DNA of 64,000 nt from Oegoconia quadripuncta (Eukaryota; Arthropoda; Insecta; Lepidoptera; Autostichidae): positions 1,812,501 through 1,876,500 of the forward strand of contig OX438750.1 in assembly GCA_949316235.1 (NCBI GenBank). Reading direction: 5' to 3'. Under the pieces are notes generated by a model. It made no database searches, was not told where the DNA came from, and worked only from the letters and a program-made list of their open reading frames with translations. Position 1 is the first letter of the stretch, and each line of letters begins with the position of its first letter. A program made the position numbers and the translations under genes. Shown in pieces: positions 53,640-63,990 of this stretch.

Positions 53640-54060
53640 ATTCAGAGGTTATTCCATAAGTTATTTATACGACCTAAAAGTGATAATTTTGGCGTCAAAA
53701 ATATTGACTTTCCAGCAGCGAAAGTGTTACGTTATGCTTTATTCATTTCGAATATTTTATGGAGTTTATTGACTCATGTAAGCCGCTTTTAGGATCCCGT
53801 ACTCCACTAGGAACCCTTATAGTTTCGATATGTCCATCTATATGTCTGTCTGAGGCATAGCTCAGAGACTTTAGTACTGTAAAGCTGTAATTTGGCATGG
53901 GTACACATATTAATCACGTCCACAAAAAGGTAAAATAAAATCTTGAAAGATATTTTTTTTTGGGTACCTCCCCTACTCGTATCAGGATGGGGGGTTGAAG
54001 ATCAGACTACCTATTTAGATGATAATCAGAGAGAGGTACCTTACAGGTCAGAGATGTTAT
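53640..54060. repeat. Interspersed repeat, type unknown
   Basis: GGAACCCTTATAGTTTCG and GGGTACCTCCCCTAC resemble a repeat common in moth genomes (recollection, not checked). No coding content. Confidence 0.35.
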
Positions 54061-54074
54061 TTATGAAACAACTT

Positions 54075-54412
54075 AGGTACTGTTCGAGCTAATACCCGCT
54101 GCTCAGTTTAACCGATATACTTCTCGCCGAAAATTAAATTTCCATCCACATCAGCTGGATGAGTGGAAGTCTACCACTGTACGTTTCTCAAGAAACTTCT
54201 TACCACGTACGACCACCCTGTGGAACGGACTTCCGGCAGCGGTATTCCCGAACGAGTACGACATTGGAACCTTCAAGATCCGAGCCTACACCTTCCTCAA
54301 AGGCCGGCAACGCATCTGTGACCCTTTTGGTGTTGCGGGTGTCCATGGGCGGCGGTGATTGCTTTCCATCAGGTAACCCGTATGCTCGTTTGCCGCCCTC
54401 TCATATAAAAAA
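54075..54412 (+). pseudogene. LINE C-terminal fragment
   Basis: Better preserved than 24718-25072: it retains CGTACGACCACCCTGTGGAA, where the other copy has a 12-base loss. It ends with the same CTCTCATATAAAAAAAA. Fragmented start. Confidence 0.75.
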
Positions 54413-54423
54413 AAGAAAGGTTA

Positions 54424-54628
54424 AATTGGTGGTAGGGCATTTTAAATGTCCGCCTGGCTAGCTAACACCATATCTAAATCTGCCGCCAATCAGCAGCGTT
54501 AATAGCATTGTTGTGTTCCCCCAAATGTGTTGGGGTTTCCGGATCAGTACGCTTCCACCTTCGACCTTATCTTCACTTAACATCAGGTGTGATTGAGGTC
54601 AAGTATCAACCCGTTGTGTATAAAAAAT
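54424..54628 (+). repeat. SINE family C, partial
   Basis: Core and 3' end only, with a small deletion in the middle (TTGTGTTCCCCCAAATG). Confidence 0.85.
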
Positions 54629-55245
54629 GAACAACTACGACCTTTTACAACAACTACGCGTGGCTCGACAATTGTGGTTTTTACTTTAGACTTAAGTAAT
54701 ACAACTGACATAGACAATACAAAACTTGGGGTATCGGCTTTGAAACCTCTTTGGCTAACTTGTTCGACCTTTGTCATAAATATCTTAGTGGATGCGACAG
54801 TTGAGTAAACTTTACCCTCTTAACTTTACTGTATACACATAAATAAATACAAACTTTTAGAATTTGAATTAGAAATTATTTACTTGACAGAATACAGTTT
54901 GTAAGACCGTAATAAGATCTTTTTTTTTTGAGATTAGAATTTAATATGAACGCTACAACACGATACAAAAACAAAGAAGTAGTAAATTATAGCTACAAAA
55001 GAAATACAATTACGAAGTCTTCTTGCGCACAATGTTGTCACGTGTTTCGGCGTGCACAAATGGGTTAGCACTCAGCTCATGATTGCGACGAATCACAGCG
55101 CTGGTTTTCAGTGCCCCCAAATGGATGAGTTGGATAAGTTCCTAAGGAACTGGTCGGAGGAGGCCCGGGATAGAGAGGCCTTGAGAGAGAGGAGGGAGGC
55201 CTTTGACCAGCTGTGGGACAGTATGGGCTCCTAATAATAATAATA

Positions 55246-55439
55246 ACTGGATACGCGCTTGACCACAATCTCACCTAATGGAAAGTGACGATGTGGTCGA
55301 AGATTAAGCACGCGATCCCAGTAAATGCTTATTCACTCTGCTTTTGAAGATCCCAAGGTTGTTGGATTCAGGAAAGACTTACGCTGGAAGGGAGTTCCAT
55401 GCCTTGGCTGTTCAAATTATGAATGAACAGTCGAACCGA
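55246..55439 (-). pseudogene. LINE C-terminal fragment (35.2 kb family)
   Basis: Reverse complement reads the C-terminal NSLPA-type segment and 3' UTR. It stops abruptly where the perfect palindrome begins at 55440. Confidence 0.7.
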
Positions 55440-55508
55440 CTATTATAGTCGACTATTGACAAAAACAAATGCATATCATTTGTTTTTGTCAATAGTCGAC
55501 TATAATAG
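55440..55508. repeat. Perfect 69-bp hairpin
   Basis: Two exact 32-bp arms (starting CTATTATAGTCGACTATTG) around the 5-base loop CATAT. Confidence 0.95.
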
Positions 55509-55920
55509 AAATATCGAAGCTTATTCTTAATTACATTATAGTAGAAATGTTTAATTTATAAGGGAAATCCATTGGGACATGCCTCTCCCTACTTTGGGGT
55601 AAACCTCGCCCTTGCTCCATATGCATTGCAATTTAAAAATTACATTCTAATATCGCCAAGGTAGCACAACTAATGAGGTGACATATTAGCGACTTGACAA
55701 AGTTTTTTTTTTAAGAACAAACACAGTCAAACAAGAGACATATTGGTAAAATAATAATTATTTGACAAACAGTGTCCACAGATAAAACTTTTCAGAATAC
55801 ATATTCCTTTAACACCACCAGAATTATAAGAGACAAATACATCGGCATGCCAAGAAAACATATTTTTATGTACCTATGTGCAATGGATCCCATAAGCCCA
55901 CGAATAACCGCCTTTCCAAC

Positions 55921-56105
55921 AAATTTTATTTCGATAGAGAGACACATATGTCTACTTGCTTTCGCATATCATCAATATATGGATATTTAAGTTACGTTAC
56001 ATACATTTTGTAATAATTAAGTGTGTAACCTCATTCGCACTACACACAAACCTTCACAGGTTTTCGTATAATGTAGATTGTTTAAATAATGTTCTATGTG
56101 CATTC
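55921..56105 (+). repeat. Dispersed repeat, copy of 5430-5645
   Basis: More diverged than the 30.7 kb copy; a short deletion removes the AATAACGTGGCGGGTCA segment. Confidence 0.6.
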
Positions 56106-56292
56106 ATAATGCGAACAGCCAAGGCATGGAACTCCCTTCCGGCGTCAGTCTTTCCTGAATCCTTACAACCTTGGGATCTTCAAGAGCAGGGTGAATAGGC
56201 ATCTACTGAGATCGCGTGCTTCATCTTCGGCCACATCATCACTGAGATTGTGGTCAAATGCGTATCCAGTTAACCATAAAATAAAAAAAAAA
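56106..56292 (+). pseudogene. LINE C-terminal fragment (35.2 kb family)
   Basis: Plus-strand codons give FIMRTAKAWNSLPASVFPES, then a frameshift. 3' UTR ends GTATCCAGTTAACCATAAAA with poly(A). Confidence 0.75.
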
Positions 56293-56556
56293 AGTGGCTT
56301 GCTACCACCATCTTATCTAACTCTACCGCCAAACAGCAATGTGCATAAAAGAAGTTGATAATCATAGTATTCAGTCTTTAGTTCCAGTAAAATGCTCTCA
56401 CATTACGAATATATATTACCACACATGTTTAGTACTCGGTTTAGTTGGCGGTACCAACTAAACCGAGTACTTAAACATGTACCCCGCTGGGGATCGAACC
56501 CGCGACCTACGAATCGTAAACCCAATGTTGTTAATATTGAGCCACGGAGGCGTGTA
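56290..56556. repeat. SINE family C, inverted pair
   Basis: 56293-56345 is a plus-oriented core and 56455-56556 a minus-oriented head. At 56428-56490 the two meet as GTTTAGTACTCGGTTTAGTT against AACTAAACCGAGTACTTAAA around CGGTACC. Confidence 0.75.
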
Positions 56557-56687
56557 CAATAAACCCACTATATCTAAATCAAATTGGTATGTTCTATCTA
56601 TCTGCTGGTCGCTAAACAGCCGCTAAACGCCCTAAGCAACCATAAACCGCCGCACCCTATTAAAACAAAAAAAAAAAAATTACTAAC

Positions 56688-56806
56688 TTGATAAAACAGC
56701 TGGTATTCAGTATCGGTGAGCCGAAGGGCTACTTCCTCGGGGTAATGAAGTAATCCCTTTAACGATGCTAGCTCCTCGTAGCTGCTGTCTTCAGGGAACG
56801 AGGTAC
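56688..56806 (-). CDS. RasGEF gene, exon upstream of 28012-28170
   Basis: 119 bp minus-strand exon: acceptor TTGTTATAG before 56806, donor GTTAGT after 56688. It starts with the last two bases of a split codon and ends on a codon boundary, which matches the phase-0 start of 28012-28170. The product includes SFPEDSSYEELASLKGLL and YPEEVALRLTDTEYQLFYQ. The LT-x-x-E-x-x-LF pattern is the opening of a CDC25-type RasGEF domain, and it continues directly into VPPIDYLRQV of the next exon. The intron between is about 28.5 kb. Confidence 0.75.
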
Positions 56807-56895
56807 CTATAACAATTGAACAATTTATCAAATAAATCAAATCAAATATATTTATTAATTCTTATAGCACATTAAACGATGACTGTTTACAACAT

Positions 56896-57165
56896 GACGA
56901 CCTGTTTGGTGTAGTGGTTAGAAACTCTGTTGCTATACCAAAAGGTCGCGGGTTCGAATCCCGCTAGGGGCATATGTTTGTATGATGAATACAGACATGT
57001 GTTCCCGAGTTATGGATGTTTTTCATTTATATATGTATGTATTTACAATAAAAAAATGTATTTGTGTAATTTATCAACCATCTGGTATCTATAATACAAG
57101 CCTAGTTGATTAGTGTGGAACTAGATGGCGCTGTGTGTTTGTGCAAAGATATTAATTTATTTATT
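56896..57165 (+). repeat. SINE family B copy
   Basis: Complete head, B box (GGGTTCGAATCCCGC), body and tail; lies just upstream of the RasGEF exon in the same intron. Confidence 0.85.
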
Positions 57166-57201
57166 AAAATATAAAACCTACATAGTAATACTCAATTGCA
57201 C

Positions 57202-57253
57202 CTTGCAGTGCCTGAACTAGGAAAATCCTGTATTTCAGGAGAAGGTGGGGCTT
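57202..57253 (-). CDS. Candidate RasGEF-gene exon (uncertain)
   Basis: 52 bp between TTAATTCATAG and a GTGCAA donor on the minus strand. The phase-0 frame KPHLLLKYRIFLVQALQ leaves one base, as the exon at 56688-56806 requires. Against it: the CCTGAAATACAGG segment resembles retroelement tails elsewhere in the window, and the donor is weak. Confidence 0.25.
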
Positions 57254-57345
57254 CTATGAATTAAAATAATATAATCATGTAGATATAAGCTAAAAATCTC
57301 TAAATAAAGTAGATTATACAGAATAAATGTATGCATAAAGATTAC

Positions 57346-57423
57346 TTCAAGACAGTCAATAACTTCTCTGTATCCTCGTTGGTCAAATTTTGAAGAAAAT
57401 CTTGTAGTAATTTCTTATTATGA
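57346..57423 (-). CDS. Candidate RasGEF-gene exon with a defective donor
   Basis: Minus strand, acceptor CCTACAG, then codons HNKKLLQDFLQNLTNEDTEK and LLTVLK, ending at AAGTAATC. The frame hits TAA there. An AAG|GTAAT donor would be normal, so one G may be missing, by mutation or sequencing error. Otherwise this could be a terminal exon or the C-terminus of another gene or element. Confidence 0.35.
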
Positions 57424-57499
57424 CTGTAGGTACATGGCAATTTTTGCATTTAATCTATTATAATATTATTTTTCTTGTTGGGGGCCGGGCGCTCTTAAT

Positions 57500-57665
57500 T
57501 TTTGTCTTTAATATTTCAAAGCGCTTAGTCGACGGCACTGGTGACCCGAGAGCTGGTTGTTTCCTCGCTCAACGCTTAAGTATCTGCATCCAGCGAGGAA
57601 ACGCTGCCAGCGTTTTGGGTACCTTGCCTGGCGGGCCCCAATTTTTTACATTTGTTCTAGTTTAT
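57500..57665 (+). pseudogene. Coding-like block shared with 32.7 kb
   Basis: The frame reads DGTGDPRAGCFLAQRLSICI, then QRGNAASVLGTLPGG. Parts recur in a decayed form at 32725-32860. It looks like a protein segment of a transposon that I cannot name. Confidence 0.45.
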
Positions 57666-57689
57666 ATTTAAATTCCATCTATTTATTTG

Positions 57690-58440
57690 TTACTGTTTTT
57701 AAATAAATAAATTTACTTTGGTATCTATTATAAAGAAGTTGAAACTTGAAAATGAAACGTTTGCCCTGACACATGGGATGTGATACTATGTATTAAAATC
57801 TGAACACGGTCTTCTCGACCAAAATACGTCATGGTTTAAAGACAAAGATCTTCAGATAATAACACCACATTGGGTATAGGAGAAGAGACCTTGGATGGAT
57901 GGCAGCAGTTGGACGAGTATTCGTTTTCAGGGCAGCTTTACACTACTTTAAAAAGCAACAGTTATGCAATGAAATAATTTCAAACTGAAAACATAGTTTC
58001 TTGCTATATAAATTTTCATAAAGCACGCCGCGCATACTTCATTATAATGTAATAAATATGCAATTTTATGCACATCAACAGACAGAGATGTACTCGACGG
58101 TTGTGGCCCCCAGAAAAAATATATTTGAATTTTGAGGCCCACTGTCTCTTTCCCGTTAAATGTTGCACGAGCCGCTATATACACCGTACTTTTTAAACCC
58201 TGACGCAAAAAGAGGGGTGTTAAGTTTGACCGCTAGGTGTGTGTGAACTGATTCGGATGCGGTTTTTTCTTTGAAAGCAGTTTTTCTAGTGGTGGTTCTT
58301 AGACATGTTTTATCATAATCGGCATTATCTCGTATGTATGTAACTACGACTTGCAAGTTTAATTAGAAATATTTTCCTGTTTACTAAGGAGCTGAAATTT
58401 TGCTCAGTTAGTTCTGATGATAACACTTTTATATGGTTGA
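57690..58440. other. Unassigned stretch
   Basis: A short TTTTTAAACCCTGACGCAAA segment near 58170 is shared in altered form with the 4.9 and 62.8 kb repeats. No gene seen. Confidence 0.3.
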
Positions 58441-58555
58441 CATGAACTGATGCTGCAGTCAGGATTGTCTCCCCAAGAGGGACTTTACGCACGTGTTACG
58501 GCGCTAACGCCTGCCAATTTGACAAGGCAATTATTCAAGTATCCAACTACCTTAC

Positions 58556-58596
58556 CTACATATTACTTTTTCTACTGGCCTTTGCGCAAGCCACAC
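58556..58596 (-). CDS. Possible small exon (weak)
   Basis: 41 bp between an AAATTAG acceptor and a GTAAGG donor on the minus strand, open only in phase 0 (VWLAQRPVEKVIC) and leaving two bases, as the candidate at 57346-57423 needs. The acceptor lacks a pyrimidine tract. Confidence 0.18.
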
Positions 58597-58678
58597 CTAA
58601 TTTTTATAAACAACTTTATCAAACCGTTTCAAGTCTTAGAAAAGACAGCACGAATACGAAATTTTTCATAAACGGATA

Positions 58679-58815
58679 CTTTTTTTTTAATGCACAGCGG
58701 GTTAGCACTTGACCCCAATCACACCTGATGTTAAGTGAAGATGAGGCCGAAGGTGTAAGCGTACTGACCCGGAAACCCAAATATTTGGGGAACTGGCTAT
58801 CTTGTCTCTGCAACC
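58679..58815 (-). repeat. SINE family C, 3' fragment
   Basis: 3' end and part of the core; stops near TCTCTGCAACCGATACAC. Confidence 0.8.
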
Positions 58816-58859
58816 GATACACAAACTGACTAGCTACACCCTTTACACTAGTACGAAAT

Positions 58860-59560
58860 GCCCAGTGCGGGACTGAAAAGTCGTGAAAGTCTCCTAAGGT
58901 CTACTACTGCCACAGACAGTCATCCAAAGTCGGCAACAGAGCAACTGTAGGATGCAAAATCCCCAGCACTTTTGTTAAACCGCTTTACGCGTACCCCGAG
59001 CGCCTGGGGGAAGGCGAGACGGTTATGTGGGACTCCCCTCCCTAACGGGAAGTATATACCCACTAAAACCCCGCAGCCACTTTCTACGGCAGTAGGGAGG
59101 ACCTGGGAACGCATAGGCGGCTCCTGGTCCTCCCCCGCCCCCCCTCACAAGGGGAGGTCCATTCCCGGAGGGCGTCTAGCGCACCCTCCGTAGGGGGCGC
59201 TGTCGTGCCTCACACCGCGATCAGCGAGCGGTATGAAGCGCGGCAGGGCCCGATGCGACGACACCCCCCCGGTCGCTCCGAGGGGTGTCATCCTCTCCCG
59301 GGTCGCGTCCGGCGGGCCACCTGGCTCTACCACCTGGTAAACTAAAAGAGGCCCTACTAGGTGGTAGGACCAGGTGGCTACAAGCTGCGGAAGACGTTAA
59401 ATCGCCTGAGGGCCGGAGTCGTTCGCTGCAATGCAAAGCTTGGCATAGTGGGGATCCATTGACCAGTCACGAACGCTCTGCGGTGTGGTTGGTGGAATAG
59501 TACCCAGAAGGCTGACCGACCACATGGGCTCGCTATATTACAGAGTGTGTGCACTTGTTT
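58860..59560 (-). repeat. GC-rich R1-type LINE 3' region (candidate)
   Basis: 58940-59130 is the inverted relative of 29640-29820. The remainder is GC-rich with several overlapping frames, none with a recognisable motif. Probably the end of an R1-like LINE and its 3' UTR (tentative). Confidence 0.4.
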
Positions 59561-59699
59561 GCGTATCATGACATCGTTTGTCGCGCGCGACGTAGAAGTG
59601 AGAGTAGGATAGTTGTATATTTCGGCCAAGCTAATGAGCAGGAAAGCTACGTAACATCTTCTCGTCCCAAATACCGCGTCACACGATACGAAAGTCTTT

Positions 59700-60230
59700 G
59701 ATCAGTGTGTGTTGCCAGTGATGACATATGGAAGTGAAACGTGGTCGCTCACTATGGACCTTATATAAGAAGGCTCAAGGTTCACCCAAAGGGTAATGGA
59801 GAGAGCTTTGTTCGGTGTCTGGATGAGGAGATCCGCAGGAAAAACATGGTGACCGATAAAGCCCGTAGATTTGCCAAACTTCAATGGCTGTGGGCGGGGC
59901 ACATTGCTCGTATGACCGACGGCCGTTGGGACGGAAAGGTTCTCGACTGGCGACCACGCCTGATTTCGTAATGACCGCGAGAATCCCCTGGATGCGGGCA
60001 GCTCAGGACTGATCATTGTGGATATCTTTAGGGGTGGCCTTTCCACTGCTGGTGACCGATAAAGCCCGTGGATTTGCGAAACTTAAATGGCAGTCGGCGT
60101 GGCACATTACTCGTAGAACCGACGGCCGTTGGGACGGAAAGGTTGTCGACTGGCGACCACGCCTGATTTCGTAATCATCGCGAGAAGCCCCTGGATGCGG
60201 GCAGCTCAGGACTGATCAATGTGGATATAT
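59700..60230 (+). pseudogene. RTE-type LINE C-terminus with internal tandem duplication
   Basis: KARRFAKLQWLWAGHIARMT and DGRWDGKVLDWRPR are RTE C-terminal motifs. The ~204 bp block that starts GTGACCGATAAAGCCCGT at 59849 is repeated at 60053 with many point changes. Confidence 0.75.
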
Positions 60231-60239
60231 AGATATTAG

Positions 60240-60450
60240 AATCATAAATTTTACAATTAGGTATCTCAAATTGTATTTGTATTGACTTATTTAAAAAGAG
60301 CAACCCTGGAGTTTCTTGCTCGTTCTTCTCTGGGGAGACTGCCTAGTGAATGAGCGATAACTGTATGTCATGACGATTTCAAATGTTATTCTTATAATTT
60401 TATCTTTGGTGGTGGCCTTTGTCCAGCAGTAGACGTTTATCGGCTGATAT
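60240..60450 (+). repeat. LINE 3' tail followed by an RTE end
   Basis: 60285-60400 belongs to the GAGTTTCTTGCTCGTTCTTC family; 60408-60450 has GTGGCCTTTGTCCAGCAGTA and GATATGATGATGAATG, the RTE 3' end. This suggests an RTE copy interrupted by another tail. Confidence 0.6.
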
Positions 60451-60818
60451 GATGATGAATGAGCAGAAGAAATATTATCTCGCCTGTCATGCTACGGGAG
60501 CTGATCAAAACGGCCCAAGCGTCAATTAAACAAATCTATCGATCAGATTAATTATTTTACTAACGTCATCTCTGCGCTTAATGGAAAGTTTGCCCACTCG
60601 ACTTTGTAACTTTAAATATTTTTATAAATACTTTAACGGTAGAATGGAGTAGTTTCGCAAACTTGCTTCGCATTCGTTCATTATTTAGGTATTTCTGAGC
60701 TTGTTAGGGAAACTGTTTTAACTACTACTGACTGTCGAGGGTTTGCAAGTAGACTTCATCAATTTCTCAGACCTATGAGTAGTACTACACGTATCTAATA
60801 AAACCATACAGTTATTGT

Positions 60819-61136
60819 TTTTTATGCACAACGGTACTTGATCTCAATAACACCGGATGTTAAGTGAAGATGAGGTCGAAGGTGGAAGCGTATTGACCCG
60901 GAAACCCCAACACATTTGGGGGACTGGCTACCTTACCTCTGACAACCGGAACACAACAATGCTATTAACATTGCTGCTTGGCGGCAGATTTAGATAAGAT
61001 GGTGGTAGCTAGCCAGGCGGACATTTAAAATGACCTACCACCAACCAAACCGAGTACTTAAACATGTACTCCGCTGGGGATCGAACCCGCGATCTCCGAA
61101 TCGTAAACCCATTTACATTGAGCCACGGAGGCGGTT
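60819..61136 (-). repeat. SINE family C copy
   Basis: Nearly full length; a few bases of the head are lost (AAACCCATTTACATTGAGCC). Confidence 0.85.
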
Positions 61137-61139
61137 AAA

Positions 61140-62780
61140 AAACTCTAGTGGACGTATAAAGCGGAATGTTGAAGACAGCACAGCCTAATGTTTTAATAGA
61201 CTGTTTTTTGATAAGATTACATCTGCATGTGTTTTTTTACGTACGTACAGTCAGTTACCGAGAAACAGACCCCCTATTCACATAATGACTGTAAGGACTG
61301 GGGCTGGTTTCTATGCAGCTGACTGTACACCGATATCTCCGAGATTTGGCGGTTAATTGAAATGGTTTTTTTTTGTGAATGAAAGGGGATACCGTCAAGT
61401 TGGTCTCATTGTAATTTCAGCGCAATCGGTACAGTAGTTTTTTTGTAATTATGGTAAGTTAATGGTGTAATTCGCACTAAGCGGTTCGACTCTTCATTCA
61501 TAATGCGAACAGTCAAGGCATGGAACTTCCTTCGGGGGTCAGTCTTGCCTTCGTCCACTATCCATATGCTTCAACATAATATACTCTAAGCATCACACTG
61601 TATCACTTAGATAATGTATTTTCAGTGCTCCTGTTGTAATGTCTAATAGTAAGGCAGTGAAAGCCTGGAGATCTGTAGCACAGGTTTCGAACCTTTTTCA
61701 CACTCCAGTCTCTCACAAAGAAATTTCTTTGTATTAACATAACATTCTCTACAGATTTAAAGCAACTCAAAACAAAGTTTTAACTGCAAAAATAAATTAA
61801 AATGGATATTGTAACGGTACATGCATGTAGTCCAAAACGCATTCGGCAGGTTTTATTTGGACACAATGTTATTGATTGGAAGTTTCGGAACGTGCAACCA
61901 GATAAAGTGAATTCCTAGCTAAATAAGTGTACTCCATTCTTTGACAAAAAACGGCGGCTTTTATGTGTTGTGCGTTGTAGTCCAGTGAGGATACACCTTT
62001 AAATTCAGGTCGTGATTTTTTGCAAATGGATAGAGTAGTGATAGAATGAAAATGTTGTAAGTAGTTATTGGGGTTGTTTGAAATCAAATCAAATCAAAAT
62101 ATTTATTTATTTATTTTAACTGCAACATGTACACAATACTTATGCTAATAACAGGTAATTATAGTATAGTACTCATGCACATACCCTGTCAGGGTGAAGC
62201 AGCGGTCAGAGGACGTCCTGTCTAATTTGTTTACCTCTATGCAATTTTTGTGTAACCTCGCAATTTTTTTTTTTATGTATTTCCCTTTTTAAAGAACCAA
62301 CAACAATAATTAAGTACATGTGAGATAATTTATATGCTAGATTATGTGCGAGTTATCAGATTATTATTATAAGAATTACAGTTTATATATTTTAGATATT
62401 TATGTTTTCCGTTAGTAAATGAATGAATTGAATTGTTATTATTTAATTATTTATTATTGTCAATATGTGATTGTTTTTTATTTTAATTATGGAGTATTTA
62501 TTATTTATTTACATTCAAGTATAACAATCTTGTACACAATTGTGAGAGTGTCCTGTTAAGCTTCTTAAAACTTGTGTTTGGATACTCTGCTCTCCATTCT
62601 TGTAGTATTTTAGTTATCGACGATATGATAGTGTTTGCTCGAACTTCAGGCGATGTGATGATTTACTTTGCTTCGCGATAATGTCGAAGCGCGTTAATAC
62701 GACGCCAGTTTAGGGTATGGGCTGGTAAGACCCGTCACCATGTATGGATATTGTTGGGCAATGAAAGAGACTGATAATAA
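61140..62780. other. Mostly unassigned AT-rich stretch
   Basis: Apart from the 78 bp TIR element and a LINE scrap at 61485-61550 (35.2 kb family), nothing is recognised. Confidence 0.3.
61248..61325. mobile_element. Miniature TA-flanked TIR element
   Basis: 78 bp with ends CAGTCAGTTACCGAGAAAC and GTTTCTATGCAGCTGACTG, TA on each side (61246-61247, 61326-61327). Confidence 0.65.
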
Positions 62781-62784
62781 AATA

Positions 62785-63200
62785 AAAGAATAAAAATTGC
62801 TTATTTTCTCACCACAAATGACGCTTTACAAAGTGATTTTAGGACTAGGTAATACATAGAACTCATTTGTGGGAAGACTGGTGCCTGAAAAGGAAGAACC
62901 AGAATTACTGGTCACCAGGCCCCCCAGGCAGAGATATGGTGATTGAGGAAGAAATACTTAAGGAAAGATACAAGCGAGAAGGAAATCACGAAACATAAGA
63001 CCTGGTTCTTGGAGTGGAGTTGCAGTGTTGTGCACTGTTTTTAACCCGCGACGAAAAACCACGGGTGTTATGTGTTTGTTGGCGTTATATGTGTATGTAT
63101 GTCCAGTCTCTGTCCGCAAGCAATAAGCGGTCCAGTTGGAATGATGTTACCAATGTTTACATTTATAGTTGTTATTTAAAGAATAAATTACCCTAGTACT
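62785..63200 (+). repeat. Dispersed repeat, copy 2 of an inverted pair
   Basis: Mirror of 4890-5315; includes CACAAATGACGCTTTACAAA at the left and CCCTAGTA at the right. Confidence 0.75.
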
Positions 63201-63278
63201 TGGAATATTTCTTCGGTTTCGGCGTAGTTTAAGTTTTGAAGCCAGTATGATGCCAGCCACTGATGAAAGTAGAATGCA

Positions 63279-63366
63279 TGTCCGGGTCAGTACGCTTCCA
63301 CCTCCGACCTCATCTTCACTTAACTTCAGGTGTGATTGAGATCAAGTACCAACCCGTTGTGCAAAA
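63279..63366 (+). repeat. SINE family C, 3' fragment
   Basis: GTCCGGGTCAGTACGCTTCC to the poly(A) end. Confidence 0.8.
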
Positions 63367-63447
63367 AAGAGAAAAAAAAGGATGTGTGGTGTGACTAGAA
63401 TGGATAAGATCAGGAATGAGTATATCAGAGGAAGGAGCTTTACTTAC

Positions 63448-63557
63448 CCTCATCGTCCTTGTCGAAACAGTGGCTCGCCGAGGCACCCGGGGGCCTGGAG
63501 CCGTCGCGCATCGCACCGCGCTGATACCACGTAGTGACCACTACTTCATAACCTTCC
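63448..63557 (-). CDS. Candidate host exon
   Basis: 110 bp minus-strand segment bounded by CCTCAG and a strong GTAAGTA donor. One base, 36 codons (EGYEVVVTTWYQRGAMRDGS, then RPPGASASHCFDKDDE) and one base. GC-rich, against AT-rich flanks, with no repeat similarity in the window. Its end phase does not fit the candidate exon at 57346-57423 or 58556-58596, so either an exon is missing between them or it belongs to another gene. Product unknown. Confidence 0.45.
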
Positions 63558-63762
63558 CTGAGGCCTATTCACTGTCCTTGTTACTACTCTACAATATATT
63601 ATTCACTTGTATAGATATTGTTAAGTCGTTTTGAATTCTAGAAAAATACTTCCCACTTTCCTGTATTCACAGATAAGGATTCTTTTAATTTGATACGTTT
63701 TAGCAGCGAGTTTTAGCAAATGCGAAAGTTTGGATGTTTTTTTTATTGCTCAAAACGGATGT

Positions 63763-63990
63763 ACGATTGGTGTAGTGGATAGTGATCCTGTCAGCGAAAC
63801 CAACGGTTGCGGATTAGAGTCCCGCGAGGGGTAAATGTTTGTGTGATGAATACGAACATTTATTCCCGAGTAATGGCTGTTTATATTAATATGTATGTAT
63901 ATTTATCCGTTATCTAGTTTCCATAGCACAAGCTTTGCTTAATTTGGGACTAGATGATTGGTTTAAGTGTCCGAAATATTTATTTATTAT
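63763..63990 (+). repeat. SINE family A copy at the window edge
   Basis: Head ACGATTGGTGTAGTGGATAG, B-box region with a change (GGATTAGAGTCCCGC), body and TTTATT tail. It is directly preceded by a Helitron-like start (TGCGAAAGTTTGGATGTTTT at 63721). Confidence 0.85.

Noticed and set aside
55052..55234. 60-codon charged protein (EEARDREALRERREAF)
   Set aside because: It lies beside LINE fragments and resembles LINE C-terminal low-complexity; too short to support.
58972..59500. Overlapping frames in the GC-rich block
   Set aside because: High GC keeps several frames open on both strands; no motif favours any of them.
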